Source of the DNA: Candidatus Omnitrophota bacterium
GTDB lineage: Bacteria > Omnitrophota > Gorgyraeia > Gygaellales > Profunditerraquicolaceae
Direction: 5' to 3'
DNA length: 11,128 nucleotides
NCBI GenBank assembly: GCA_028714595.1
Contig: JAQTMD010000036.1
Coordinates: 1-11,128 of the forward strand
Shown here: one piece after another, positions 1 through 6,858 of the stretch
Position numbering within the stretch: position 1 is the stretch's first letter
How the letters are laid out: every line of letters begins with the position of its first letter
Notes under the pieces: model-generated
The model's database searches: none
The model's input: only the letters and a program-made list of their open reading frames with translations
What the model was told of the DNA's origin: nothing
Program-made: the position numbers and the translations under genes

Positions 1-1
1 A

Positions 2-148
2 ATCTGGAGAAAGAACAAATCCCGCATGGTCCAAGTCAGCGCCAACATCGGCGGCATGGCGCTGGGCACTGCCGCGGACAGGGTAAAAGAAGCGCTCAAA
101 GGACTCGATTTTCCCAAAGATTATTTTTGGCAATTCGGCGGAAATTAA
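2..148 (+). CDS. RND efflux permease, upstream fragment ending at an in-frame TAA (5' partial)
   Basis: This is the periplasmic porter portion of an RND-superfamily inner-membrane exporter (AcrB/HAE1-like), entering from beyond the left edge. The frame beginning at base 2 reads IWRKNKSRMVQVSANIGG, then a segment ending PKDYFWQFGGN before a TAA at 146-148. In the family this stretch (the end of the last periplasmic loop, with an FGG-x-Tyr-type turn) runs straight into the transmembrane helix that follows. The same frame here continues after the stop as DKMIRNEVELRLALILSL, which is exactly that helix. The TAA therefore sits where a sense codon, plausibly Tyr, is expected. I infer a nonsense mutation, a base-calling or assembly error, or a split gene; the family assignment itself is firm. 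Confidence 0.75.
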   Translation: MWRKNKSRMVQVSANIGGMALGTAADRVKEALKGLDFPKDYFWQFGGN

Positions 149-154
149 GATAAG

Positions 155-691
155 ATGATTAGGAACGAAGTAGAACTGCGGCTTGCCCTGATCTTGAGCC
201 TGGTCCTCGTCTACATGATCCTGGCCGGGCTGTTTGAATCGTTCGCACAGCCGCTTATCATCCTGGGGACCGTGCCCCTGGCGTTCATCGGAACGGTCAT
301 GGCACTGCGCTGGACCGACACCGCGGTCGGCATGGGCGTCTTCATCGGCGCCATCATGCTCGGCGGCATCGTGGTAAACAACGCCATCGTCCTGATCGAC
401 AGGATAAATTTCCTGCGCCACAAACTGGGCTTTGATTACGGCTCGCGCGCGCAGGAGCGCCAGGCGATACTGGAGGCGTCGCTGGACCGCCTCCGGCCCA
501 TCATGATGACCTCGCTGACCACGATCCTGGGGCTCATCCCGATGGCGCTGGACAAGAGCGAGTCTTCGAAACTCTGGTCGCCGCTGGCGATCACGGTCAT
601 CGGCGGCATGAGCATTTCGACATTCCTGACGCTGTTCCTCATCCCCTGCGTCTATCTGGTATTCAAGGACCTGCGCCTGATACGAAAATGA
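155..691 (+). CDS. RND efflux permease, C-terminal membrane fragment
   Basis: This is the last membrane bundle of an RND-family proton-driven exporter in the inner membrane. It continues in the same frame as the fragment ending at 148. The first ATG after the stop is at 155, and no Shine-Dalgarno sequence precedes it, so this is probably not a native start. Recognisable family segments are the helix LALILSLVLVYMILAGLFESF, the PLIILGTVPLAFIG turn, the strongly conserved GIVVNNAIVLIDRIN motif, RLRPIMMTSLTTILGLIPMAL and a final helix ending LIPCVYLVFKDL. About five hydrophobic segments fit the C-terminal helices TM8-12. Fifty-two bases separate its stop from the adaptor gene, so the two are very likely co-transcribed, with the permease before the adaptor. 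Substrate cannot be told from this piece. Alone, the fragment would not make a working pump; it needs readthrough, reinitiation or a corrected sequence. Confidence 0.85.
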   Translation: MIRNEVELRLALILSLVLVYMILAGLFESFAQPLIILGTVPLAFIGTVMALRWTDTAVGMGVFIGAIMLGGIVVNNAIVLIDRINFLRHKLGFDYGSRAQERQAILEASLDRLRPIMMTSLTTILGLIPMALDKSESSKLWSPLAITVIGGMSISTFLTLFLIPCVYLVFKDLRLIRK

Positions 692-692
692 C

Positions 693-719
693 ACCCAAAC
701 CAAAAGGATGGTTTGGTGT
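693..719 (+). other. Intercistronic hairpin between permease and adaptor genes
   Basis: CCAAACC at 695-701 and GGTTTGG at 710-716 form a perfect 7-bp stem with an 8-base loop. It can be extended by CAC/GTG pairs across one bulged C. No U-run follows, so it is unlikely to be an intrinsic terminator. It sits after the permease stop and ahead of the adaptor's Shine-Dalgarno at 733-738. Such a stem could stabilise or process the mRNA, but that role is inferred. Confidence 0.35.
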
Positions 720-743
720 GCATCTCTATGCAAGGAGGAACTG

Positions 744-2069
744 ATGAAGTCCAACAAGCTGCATATCTTGATCATCGCGCTCTTCGCGATCTTCTGGCTT
801 ATTTTTATCGCCTGGGGCTTCTTTAAAAGCTCGCGGAAGCTCACGTCGCCCGGCAAGCCGATTCCCATAAACGCCACACAGCCGGTTACGGCACCAAAAC
901 CGGCCGGCGGGACGCAGGCCCTGACGACGGCGGCGGTCACGGACAAAATAAAAACCTTCCTCGGCATCAAAACCGATAAGAAAGAGGCGGAGAAGCCCGC
1001 GGAAGAGCCGCGCCCGACGAGCATCGAGCCCAGCGCCATCCTGGTCAGGGCGTTTGTGGTCGCTGCCAAAGATTTTCAGGACACCTTGCCGGTCATGGGC
1101 ACGGTAAAAGCGAAAAAAGAGATACCGCTCAAGTTCGAAGTCAACGGCGTCATCCAAAAGATCTATTTCCGGGAAGGCGAGCGGATCAGGCAGGGCGATA
1201 TTGTGGTCGATCTCGATCCCCGGGATATGCAGTACCGGCTCAGGTATGCTAAAAGCAAATTCGAGTCCACGAAGGCTGCGGCTGCCGCCGCGCAGAAAAG
1301 ATTAGAGGTGCATCAGAAGCTGTATGAAGCCGGCGCCATCATCAAGTCGAAATTTGAAGAGGTGCAGCTGGAAGCGGAAAGCGCCCGGTACCAGATCGAG
1401 ACTGCCCGGGCAGAGATGGAGCTTGCGGAAAACGAGGCCAGGAAGATATCCCTCGCATCCCCGGTTGACGGCGTGATGGGCCCCCGCGATGCGGAAGAAG
1501 GAGAGTTCGTCACTCCTCAGGACAAGGTCGTATCGATCTATGAGATCAACGAGGTCAACGTCGAGGTCGGGATCGTCGAGCGCGACATCGACAAGGTCAA
1601 ACTCGGACAGAAGACCAAGGTCTACGTCGATGCCCATCCCGGGGTCACCTTTGCCGGGACCGTGGACAAGATCAACCCCGTGGTCGAGGGAAAATCCCGG
1701 ACGCTGACCGCAAAAATAAAAGTCGAAAATGCCGGCGGCATGCTGCTGCCGGGAATGTTCAGCCGCGCAGATATCGAGATCATCGAGCTGCCCAACGCGA
1801 TCATCGTCCCGACCACCTGCCTTATCGCTGCCGGCAAAGACATCGTCCTCGCGCCGGTCATCCCTCCTGCGACGGTGCGCAAGACCGAGGATGAAGCGGA
1901 AACCGGCACCGTAAGCTTGCGTCAGGTAGCGGTAGGCTACAGGACAGGCGACTATGCCCAGATCACCGACGGCCTGTCCGTCAACGACATGGTCGTGCTG
2001 GAAGCTCAGGGCGAACTGAAAGACAACGCAAAAGTCAAGATAATCGGAAAAGAAGAATTGAGCTTCTAG
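744..2069 (+). CDS. RND efflux periplasmic adaptor (membrane-fusion protein, HlyD/AcrA type)
   Basis: This adaptor of a tripartite efflux pump bridges the inner-membrane RND permease and an outer-membrane channel. The ATG at 744 is chosen because a perfect AGGAGG lies at 733-738, five bases upstream; the longer reading frame from 708 has no such site. The 441-residue product has an uncleaved membrane anchor at about residues 7-26 and a long Ala/Pro/Lys linker at about 30-105. Two lipoyl half-motifs (about 128-160 and 235-265) flank an alpha-helical hairpin (about 160-232, rich in Ala, Glu and Lys), and beta-barrel and membrane-proximal domains follow at about 270-440. The linker is longer than in most AcrA-type adaptors, and the anchor is a helix rather than a lipid-modified Cys. 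No outer-membrane TolC-like gene is seen in the window. It ends 12 bp from the convergent TPR gene. Function is confident, substrate unknown. Confidence 0.88.
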   Translation: MKSNKLHILIIALFAIFWLIFIAWGFFKSSRKLTSPGKPIPINATQPVTAPKPAGGTQALTTAAVTDKIKTFLGIKTDKKEAEKPAEEPRPTSIEPSAILVRAFVVAAKDFQDTLPVMGTVKAKKEIPLKFEVNGVIQKIYFREGERIRQGDIVVDLDPRDMQYRLRYAKSKFESTKAAAAAAQKRLEVHQKLYEAGAIIKSKFEEVQLEAESARYQIETARAEMELAENEARKISLASPVDGVMGPRDAEEGEFVTPQDKVVSIYEINEVNVEVGIVERDIDKVKLGQKTKVYVDAHPGVTFAGTVDKINPVVEGKSRTLTAKIKVENAGGMLLPGMFSRADIEIIELPNAIIVPTTCLIAAGKDIVLAPVIPPATVRKTEDEAETGTVSLRQVAVGYRTGDYAQITDGLSVNDMVVLEAQGELKDNAKVKIIGKEELSF

Positions 2070-2081
2070 GCGGGCTTCTGG

Positions 2082-2921
2082 TTATTGAAGTATGGCTTCG
2101 CGGATCTGCTGAACAAAAGAACTAATCTCCTGGTTGGAAGGGTCCATATACTCCGCAATCGTCGCTTCCCGTAACGCCTGCACGTACTCCCCGTTTGCGT
2201 AATGGTCTTTAGCCCGCGCCAGATAATCCAGCGCGTAGGCTCCGCCCTGCGACGAAGACTCCGGGACAACGCCCTCATCCGAGAACAAGGTCACCCGTTC
2301 CGGCCTTGCGAACCGGGCCGCCGAAAGACCGGTATCTGCCGGGGAGAGGGCTTGCGCGGGCCGGGAAGTCTGCGGCGTCTCCAGGGAATACTGTCCGGCA
2401 AGAACCTTTTCGTACACGCCGGGGTGGGCGTCGGCCAATTCCTGCGTCCTGCGGCGGGCTACCTGGGTCCAGGGATCATCGGACGAGCCGAGATTCGCCC
2501 GTATCCTCCAGCATTGCAGGGCCCCGGGGAAATCCCCCTCCTCTTCATACACCAGCGCCAGATTCGAGTAGGCGTGCGGATAGCTGGGCGCGATGGCTAT
2601 CGAGCGCAGATACATCTCTTTGGCCCGCTCTGTCTGGCCTTTTATGGTAAGGATGATCGCTGCTTCGTTGTATGCCGCAACGAGCGAGGGATCGAAAAAG
2701 ACCGCTTTTTGAAAATATGCCAGGGCTTCGTCGATCTGACCGGAGGCGACAAGGCTCTTCCCCTGAAGGTAATACTGTCGGCCTTCTTCCTTTTTTTGAT
2801 CGGCAAACGACGGTTCCGCGCACCAGGCGCCGGTAACTGCCAGGGTCTGCATGATGAGCGCAACCGCCGCCGCGGCTCCTATCCACCGAAATTTTGCTGT
2901 CAGTGCCGGCCCCCGGGTCAT
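2082..2921 (-). CDS. Exported tetratricopeptide-repeat (TPR) protein
   Basis: This 279-residue protein has an N-terminal export signal: basic residues up to about 12, then a hydrophobic stretch at about 14-33. The cleavage site is ambiguous, and the single Cys near it does not form a proper lipobox. Three tandem TPR units follow at about 48-81, 82-115 and 116-149 (for example GQIDEALAYFQKAVFFDPSL), then a less structured stretch and a further TPR-like helical pair at about 229-262 (YANGEYVQALREATIAEYMDPS). TPR domains mediate protein-protein contacts, so a periplasmic scaffold or envelope-assembly role is likely, but no specific function can be assigned. The ATG at 2921 is supported by an AAGGAG on the minus strand at 2928-2933. 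The gene starts 48 bases after the 3' end of tRNA-Glu with no terminator visible between them, so it is probably carried on the tRNA transcript. Confidence 0.82.
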   Translation of the reverse strand: MTRGPALTAKFRWIGAAAAVALIMQTLAVTGAWCAEPSFADQKKEEGRQYYLQGKSLVASGQIDEALAYFQKAVFFDPSLVAAYNEAAIILTIKGQTERAKEMYLRSIAIAPSYPHAYSNLALVYEEEGDFPGALQCWRIRANLGSSDDPWTQVARRRTQELADAHPGVYEKVLAGQYSLETPQTSRPAQALSPADTGLSAARFARPERVTLFSDEGVVPESSSQGGAYALDYLARAKDHYANGEYVQALREATIAEYMDPSNQEISSFVQQIREAILQ

Positions 2922-2969
2922 TACGCTCTCCTTGTCTGGCTTGGCAGCCTCAACCGGTCTGCTCTATTC

Positions 2970-3044
2970 TAGCCCCAACCGGATTTGAACCGGTGTTTAA
3001 TGGCTGAGAACCATCCGTCCTGGACCAGGCTAGACGATGGGGCC
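2970..3044 (-). tRNA. tRNA-Glu (anticodon CUC)
   Basis: A full cloverleaf folds on the minus strand. The acceptor is GGCCCCA/TGGGGCT, with a G1-U72 wobble as first pair. The D arm starts GTCT. The anticodon stem GATGG/CCATT encloses the loop TTCTCAG, giving anticodon CUC (codon GAG). The variable loop is four bases, and the T arm is ACCGG-TTCAAAT-CCGGT. The discriminator base is A and the 3' CCA is not encoded: GAATAG follows. The tRNA therefore needs a CCA-adding enzyme, unlike tRNA-Leu later in the window. Confidence 0.95.
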
Positions 3045-3079
3045 GCACTCCGACGTAAAATCTATTTTTGGTTAAACTT

Positions 3080-3107
3080 ATTGTACTACATCGCCCTGCG
3101 TAGTCAA
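3080..3107 (-). promoter_or_regulatory. Sigma-70-type promoter of tRNA-Glu
   Basis: On the minus strand, TTGACT (3107-3102) and TACAAT (3085-3080) are each 5/6 matches to the -35 and -10 consensus, with a 16-bp spacer. Transcription would begin near 3073, about 29 bases before the mature tRNA, a usual leader length. Its -35 lies in the left arm of the 3103-3120 palindrome, back-to-back with the FIST operon promoter. Confidence 0.6.
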
Positions 3108-3120
3108 TAATTTTATTGAC
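3103..3120. repeat. Palindrome holding the -35 boxes of two divergent promoters
   Basis: GTCAATAA-TT-TTATTGAC is a perfect 8-bp inverted repeat. Each arm carries TTGAC reading outward: the left arm as the tRNA-Glu -35 on the minus strand and the right arm as the FIST operon -35 on the plus strand. It may simply be the mirrored promoter elements, or a binding site for a dimeric regulator. Two copies of GCGTAGT (3098-3104 and 3131-3137) flank it as a direct repeat 33 bp apart. Confidence 0.6.
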
Positions 3121-3144
3121 CGCTTGCCCGGCGTAGTATATACT
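3116..3144 (+). promoter_or_regulatory. Sigma-70-type promoter of the FIST-kinase-GGDEF operon
   Basis: TTGACC (3116-3121) and TATACT (3139-3144) are separated by exactly 17 bp, and each is a 5/6 match to consensus. The predicted start is near 3151, giving a leader of about 52 bases before the FIST start codon. Confidence 0.65.
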
Positions 3145-3202
3145 CTGCATATGCGAACAATGCAGCCCACCACGAAGGTCGATCCCTGAGCGCGCATCCA
3201 GA

Positions 3203-4414
3203 ATGATTGATATCGCTATAGGCTTCAGTTCGGAAAACAACTCTCTGCTCGCCGCCGAAGAGGCCGTCGGGCAGGCAAAAACCCGTCTCAAAAGCCGCTC
3301 CAAGATCGACCTGGGGCTGGTCTTCCATTCGTTCGACCTTTCCGCTCCGACAATCGCCAAGACCCTGTCTGAACACCTCGAAGATATCCCCCTGATCGGC
3401 GCAGCGGGGGCGGCGCTGATGTGCGACAGGGGCGTCTATAAGCACGGGCTTACAGTGATGCTTTTGGGTTTTCCCGAAGGCGTTTACTGCTCGACGGCCG
3501 TGGCCAGGAACATCCACGAAAAAAATCCGTTCCTGGGCGGTAAAGAGCTGGCGGAACATCTGCTCTACGGATTCAAGAACATCCAGCGCAATTTCGGCTT
3601 TCTGCTCTTTGACCGGCTTGTCGAAGAGGCAACCTCGTTCGTCTCCGGGCTGCAGGAGCATCTCGGCCGCGGCTTCCCCTGTTTCGGCACCTCGGCGTCG
3701 AGCTATGCGGATGTCTCAAAGGCCTCCCTCTACTACAACTCTGAGGTGCTCACTGACGGTTGCGTGGGGATCCGCGGGGGAGGCAAGGTCTCGTTCGGGC
3801 TGGGCCTCCAGCACGGCTGGAGGCCTATCGGCAAACCGCACCTGGTAACCAGCTCCGTCGGAAACATCGTCAGCGCCGTCGACGGAAAGCCCGCCCTGGG
3901 ACTGTACGAGGATTACCTGGGGCTTTCGGGCTCGAGGCTTACGCGCGAGCTGCGCAAGCTCTCGGCATCCTATCCGATCGGCCTGCTTATCCCCGGCGAA
4001 CAGGAATACCTTTTGCGCAACGTCATCTCCGTCGACGAGCGCGGGGCGCTCTTCTGCCAGGGCAACATCCCTGAAGGCGCGACCGTGCGCCTGATGATCT
4101 CGACCAAGGAGACGTGCCTTGAAGCGGCATCGCGCGCGCTGGCCGAAGCAAAGGAAAACCTGGCCAATGCCATGCCGAAGATCGCCAAGGTCATGCCGTC
4201 GCGGTTTGCCATTGTCTTTAGCTCTTTTTCGCGATACAATCTACTCAGGCGCGACATCAAAGAGGAACTGTCGCTCATCAAAAAGAGCCTGCCCGGCATC
4301 CCGATAATCGGGCTCTTTACCCAGGGGGAGCTTGCGCCGCTCAACGCCGGCGCATACCACGGACAGATCTATTTTCATAATCAGGATTTTTCGGTCCTGA
4401 TAATCGAAGGCTGA
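3203..4414 (+). CDS. FIST-domain sensory protein
   Basis: This 403-residue soluble protein with no signal peptide is made of the FIST N-terminal (about residues 20-210) and FIST C-terminal (about 225-395) domains. FIST is a ligand-sensing module of signal transduction proteins, proposed from genome context to bind small molecules such as amino acids. The start MIDIAIGFSSENN and the segment IPLIGAAGAALMCDRGVYKHGLTVMLLG are typical of the N domain. The end, with PGIPIIGLFTQGELAPLNAG followed by YHGQIYFHNQDFSVLIIEG, is a clear FIST_C terminus. It is the first gene of a three-gene operon, and its stop is only 3 bases from the histidine kinase start. It is therefore probably the free-standing sensor feeding that kinase. 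The ATG at 3203 has no good Shine-Dalgarno, but it is the only in-frame ATG after the promoter and matches the family's N-terminus. The ligand is unknown. Confidence 0.87.
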   Translation: MIDIAIGFSSENNSLLAAEEAVGQAKTRLKSRSKIDLGLVFHSFDLSAPTIAKTLSEHLEDIPLIGAAGAALMCDRGVYKHGLTVMLLGFPEGVYCSTAVARNIHEKNPFLGGKELAEHLLYGFKNIQRNFGFLLFDRLVEEATSFVSGLQEHLGRGFPCFGTSASSYADVSKASLYYNSEVLTDGCVGIRGGGKVSFGLGLQHGWRPIGKPHLVTSSVGNIVSAVDGKPALGLYEDYLGLSGSRLTRELRKLSASYPIGLLIPGEQEYLLRNVISVDERGALFCQGNIPEGATVRLMISTKETCLEAASRALAEAKENLANAMPKIAKVMPSRFAIVFSSFSRYNLLRRDIKEELSLIKKSLPGIPIIGLFTQGELAPLNAGAYHGQIYFHNQDFSVLIIEG

Positions 4415-4417
4415 CCC

Positions 4418-5893
4418 ATGTTTGCATTCAACATCATCCTTGCGTTCCTCGGTCTCGTGGCGGCGATCGTCATGGCGTTTGTGGTCATGACCAAGGAAAA
4501 CACTGCGAACACCCTGCGGAACGAAGTTTCGAATCTCCGGCGAGCCCTCGACGAAATGGACGAACAGGCGAAGCTGGTCGTGCGTACCGACATAGAGCTC
4601 AACAAGGCCCAGGAAGAACTCGACAAAAAGATCACCGGTCTCTACACCCTCAACCGACTTTCACGGTCGATCAGCTCGACGCTCGAAGAATCGCAGGTCT
4701 TTAAACGGATCGAGCCCGCCCATATCGAGGACCTGGGCTTTACGAAGGCGCTGGCCTTTCTGTTTTCCGAGACGGAACGCAAGTTCATCCTGCGTCTTAC
4801 GCTCGGCTACATCCCGGAAGAGACAGAACGGATAAAATCTTTCATGGAGACGCACCGGGAGGGACTCGCCAAGCTGCTCCCCGCCGAAAAAACGCTCTCC
4901 TCGCTTGCCGCCGATGAACATGCCTTCGTCGAAGCAGTACGGGAGGCCTTCGGCGTCACCTTTTTTGTCTTTGCCCCGGTCCTGCCGAAAGAGGGTTCCC
5001 CCGGACTGTTCTTCGTCGGCACCGACAAGCAGGATACCGCCATCACCGAAGGCGACGAGGAGCTGATCACCATCGTCGCTAATCATATCGGCCAGGCGCT
5101 TGAGAACGCACGATTGTTCGAAAAGACCTGGCAGGCGCACCAGAACCTCGAAAAACGCGTCGAGGAGCGGACCAAGGAACTTTCACGCGTCCTGGAGGAG
5201 GTCAAAAAGATCAGCCAGCGGAAAAACGACTTCGTCTCCAACGTCTCTCATGAGCTGCGAACCCCCCTGACATCCATCAAGGGATATGCGTCGATCCTTC
5301 TGTCGGGTAAACTGGGCGTTTTACCCGAAGACGTCTACAAGCGGCTTGAGAAGATCAATAAACACTCCGATGAACTGGTCTCTTTCGTCAATGAACTGCT
5401 GGACATCTCGCGCATCGAGTCCGGGAGGGTCGATCTGAAACTTGCCCCCTACGACTTCAAACACATCGTCGAAGAAGTGGCCGACCTGCTCGCCGTGCAG
5501 TGCCGGGAGAAACAGATCGAGCTTGTGACAGCCGTCGACCAGCTGCCTGAGGTACTAGCCGACTACAGCCAGATAAAGAGGGTCTTGATCAACCTTATCA
5601 ATAACGCGATAAAATACACGACCAAGGGATCGATCACGCTCCGCGCCGCACGGCACGATGCCGAGGTCAGGATCGAGGTGCAGGATACCGGCTGCGGGAT
5701 CCCGGAACAGGCGCTGGACAAGCTTTTTGTTGAGTTCTACCGTGTCGACTCCGCCGTCAATCAGGAAGTAAAGGGCACGGGGCTCGGTCTTGCCCTGGTC
5801 AAACACATCATCGAGGCGCACCACGGGACCATCTGGGTAAAAAGCAAGGTGGGCGAGGGTTCGACGTTCGGCTTTACGCTGCCGGTCGCTTAA
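4418..5893 (+). CDS. Membrane-anchored GAF-domain sensor histidine kinase
   Basis: This 491-residue two-component kinase autophosphorylates a His and passes the phosphate to a response regulator, probably the next gene product. In order: one N-terminal membrane helix (about residues 4-24), a coiled coil (about 26-72), a GAF-like sensory domain (about 80-232) ending in the usual ANHIGQALENARLFE helix, a signalling coiled coil (about 235-266), a HisKA dimerisation domain with the H-box SNVSHELRTPLTSIKGY (phospho-acceptor His278), and a HATPase_c domain. The latter has the N-box NLINNAIKY (392-400), G1 box DTGCGIP (423-429) and G2 box GTGLGLAL (453-460). All catalytic motifs look intact. There is no periplasmic loop, so sensing is cytoplasmic, through GAF and perhaps through contact with the FIST protein encoded just upstream. 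It starts 3 bases after the FIST stop, with a weak AAGG ahead of the ATG. Confidence 0.93.
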   Translation: MFAFNIILAFLGLVAAIVMAFVVMTKENTANTLRNEVSNLRRALDEMDEQAKLVVRTDIELNKAQEELDKKITGLYTLNRLSRSISSTLEESQVFKRIEPAHIEDLGFTKALAFLFSETERKFILRLTLGYIPEETERIKSFMETHREGLAKLLPAEKTLSSLAADEHAFVEAVREAFGVTFFVFAPVLPKEGSPGLFFVGTDKQDTAITEGDEELITIVANHIGQALENARLFEKTWQAHQNLEKRVEERTKELSRVLEEVKKISQRKNDFVSNVSHELRTPLTSIKGYASILLSGKLGVLPEDVYKRLEKINKHSDELVSFVNELLDISRIESGRVDLKLAPYDFKHIVEEVADLLAVQCREKQIELVTAVDQLPEVLADYSQIKRVLINLINNAIKYTTKGSITLRAARHDAEVRIEVQDTGCGIPEQALDKLFVEFYRVDSAVNQEVKGTGLGLALVKHIIEAHHGTIWVKSKVGEGSTFGFTLPVA

Positions 5894-5913
5894 AAACGTA
5901 AAAGGACGGGATT

Positions 5914-6846
5914 ATGGCGATCAAAATACTGGTTATCGACGACGACCCCGATATCAGGGACGTCCTGCGCATCACGCTCGAAAGCGAAAAATACGAAGTC
6001 TTTGAGGCCGAGAACGGCGAGGAAGGCATAAAAATGATCGGACAGAAATCACCGGACCTGGTGCTGGTCGATTATAAGATGCCGAAAATGGACGGCCGGG
6101 AAGTCTGCAGCCTGATCAAGAAAGACATCCTTTTGCGGCATCTGCCGGTCATCATGGTCACGGGAAAAGGCGAAGTACTCGACCGGGTCGGAGGCCTGGA
6201 CTCCGGCGCGGACGACTACGTCGTCAAGCCCTTCGAACCCGAGGAACTGCTGGCCCGCATCCGTATGGTCCTGCGCCGTTCGACGATAGACCTCGAGGCA
6301 AACCCCCTGACGCGCCTGCCCGGCAATGTCTCGATCATGAACGAACTAAACGCGCGCCTGGCAAGCGGCAAGCTGTTTGCGGTCTGCTACGTGGACCTGG
6401 ATAAATTCAAGGCCTATAATGATACCTACGGTTTCGAGCACGGTGACGAGGTCATCCGGGAGACTGCCCGGATACTCCTGTCGAGCGCGCGGCTCCACGG
6501 CAATCCCGACGATTTCGTGGGGCATATCGGCGGGGACGACTTTGTCGTCGTCTGCGCAGCGGACAAGGCGGAAAGGATCAGCGCGACAATAATCGAAGAC
6601 TTCGACAAGTCCATGCCGTCGTTCTACAATGAAACCGACAGGAAGAACGGTTACATCGTCGCCCACGACCGCCAGGGTATCGAACGCAAATTCCCGCTCC
6701 TGTCCATATCCATCGGCGTGGTCACCAATGAATTCCGCGTGATCGACCACGTTGCCCAGATCGGAGAGATCGGCGCTGAATTAAAGGCCTACGCCAAGAA
6801 CCTGAAAAAAAGCAATTATGTCCTCGACAAGCGGCGCGAGGAATAA
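5914..6846 (+). CDS. Response regulator with GGDEF (diguanylate cyclase) output domain
   Basis: This 310-residue regulator is probably phosphorylated by the upstream kinase. The receiver domain (about 1-122) has the acidic pair Asp10-Asp11, phospho-acceptor Asp53 in LVDYKMP, Thr83 and Lys105 (VVKPF). A short linker leads via PLTRLPGN (131-138) to a GGDEF domain. That domain carries the metal and substrate motif YVDLDKFKAYND (159-170) and the signature HIGGDDF (204-210), where Glu is replaced by Asp. The RxxD product-inhibition site is absent: Asn-Pro-Asp-Asp occupies its place. This GGDDF/PLTxLPGN subtype is common and may or may not be an active cyclic-di-GMP synthase. The start is supported by AAAGGA upstream of the ATG. 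It follows the kinase by 20 bases and ends the operon. A cyclic-di-GMP riboswitch lies about 320 bp downstream. Confidence 0.9.
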   Translation: MAIKILVIDDDPDIRDVLRITLESEKYEVFEAENGEEGIKMIGQKSPDLVLVDYKMPKMDGREVCSLIKKDILLRHLPVIMVTGKGEVLDRVGGLDSGADDYVVKPFEPEELLARIRMVLRRSTIDLEANPLTRLPGNVSIMNELNARLASGKLFAVCYVDLDKFKAYNDTYGFEHGDEVIRETARILLSSARLHGNPDDFVGHIGGDDFVVVCAADKAERISATIIEDFDKSMPSFYNETDRKNGYIVAHDRQGIERKFPLLSISIGVVTNEFRVIDHVAQIGEIGAELKAYAKNLKKSNYVLDKRREE

Positions 6847-6858
6847 GGGCGAAAAGAC

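Noticed and set aside
146..148. Genetic-code reassignment of TAA
   Set aside because: Several genes here, including the kinase, regulator, speD, speE and the TPR gene, end normally at TAA.
708..743. Longer adaptor N-terminus starting at 708
   Set aside because: It reads through the intercistronic hairpin and the Shine-Dalgarno; the ATG at 744 sits five bases after AGGAGG.
2070..2081. Bidirectional terminator between the convergent adaptor and TPR genes
   Set aside because: Only 12 bases lie between the stops, and nearby stems are 4-5 bp without T-runs.
2202..2972. 256-residue open frame on the plus strand
   Set aside because: It lies antisense to the TPR gene, which has a signal peptide, TPR motifs and a good Shine-Dalgarno. 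The plus-strand translation has low-complexity Arg/Gly/Pro content and no recognisable domain.
3113..3661. 182-residue open frame on the minus strand
   Set aside because: It is antisense to the FIST gene and its promoter, with no family resemblance and no Shine-Dalgarno.
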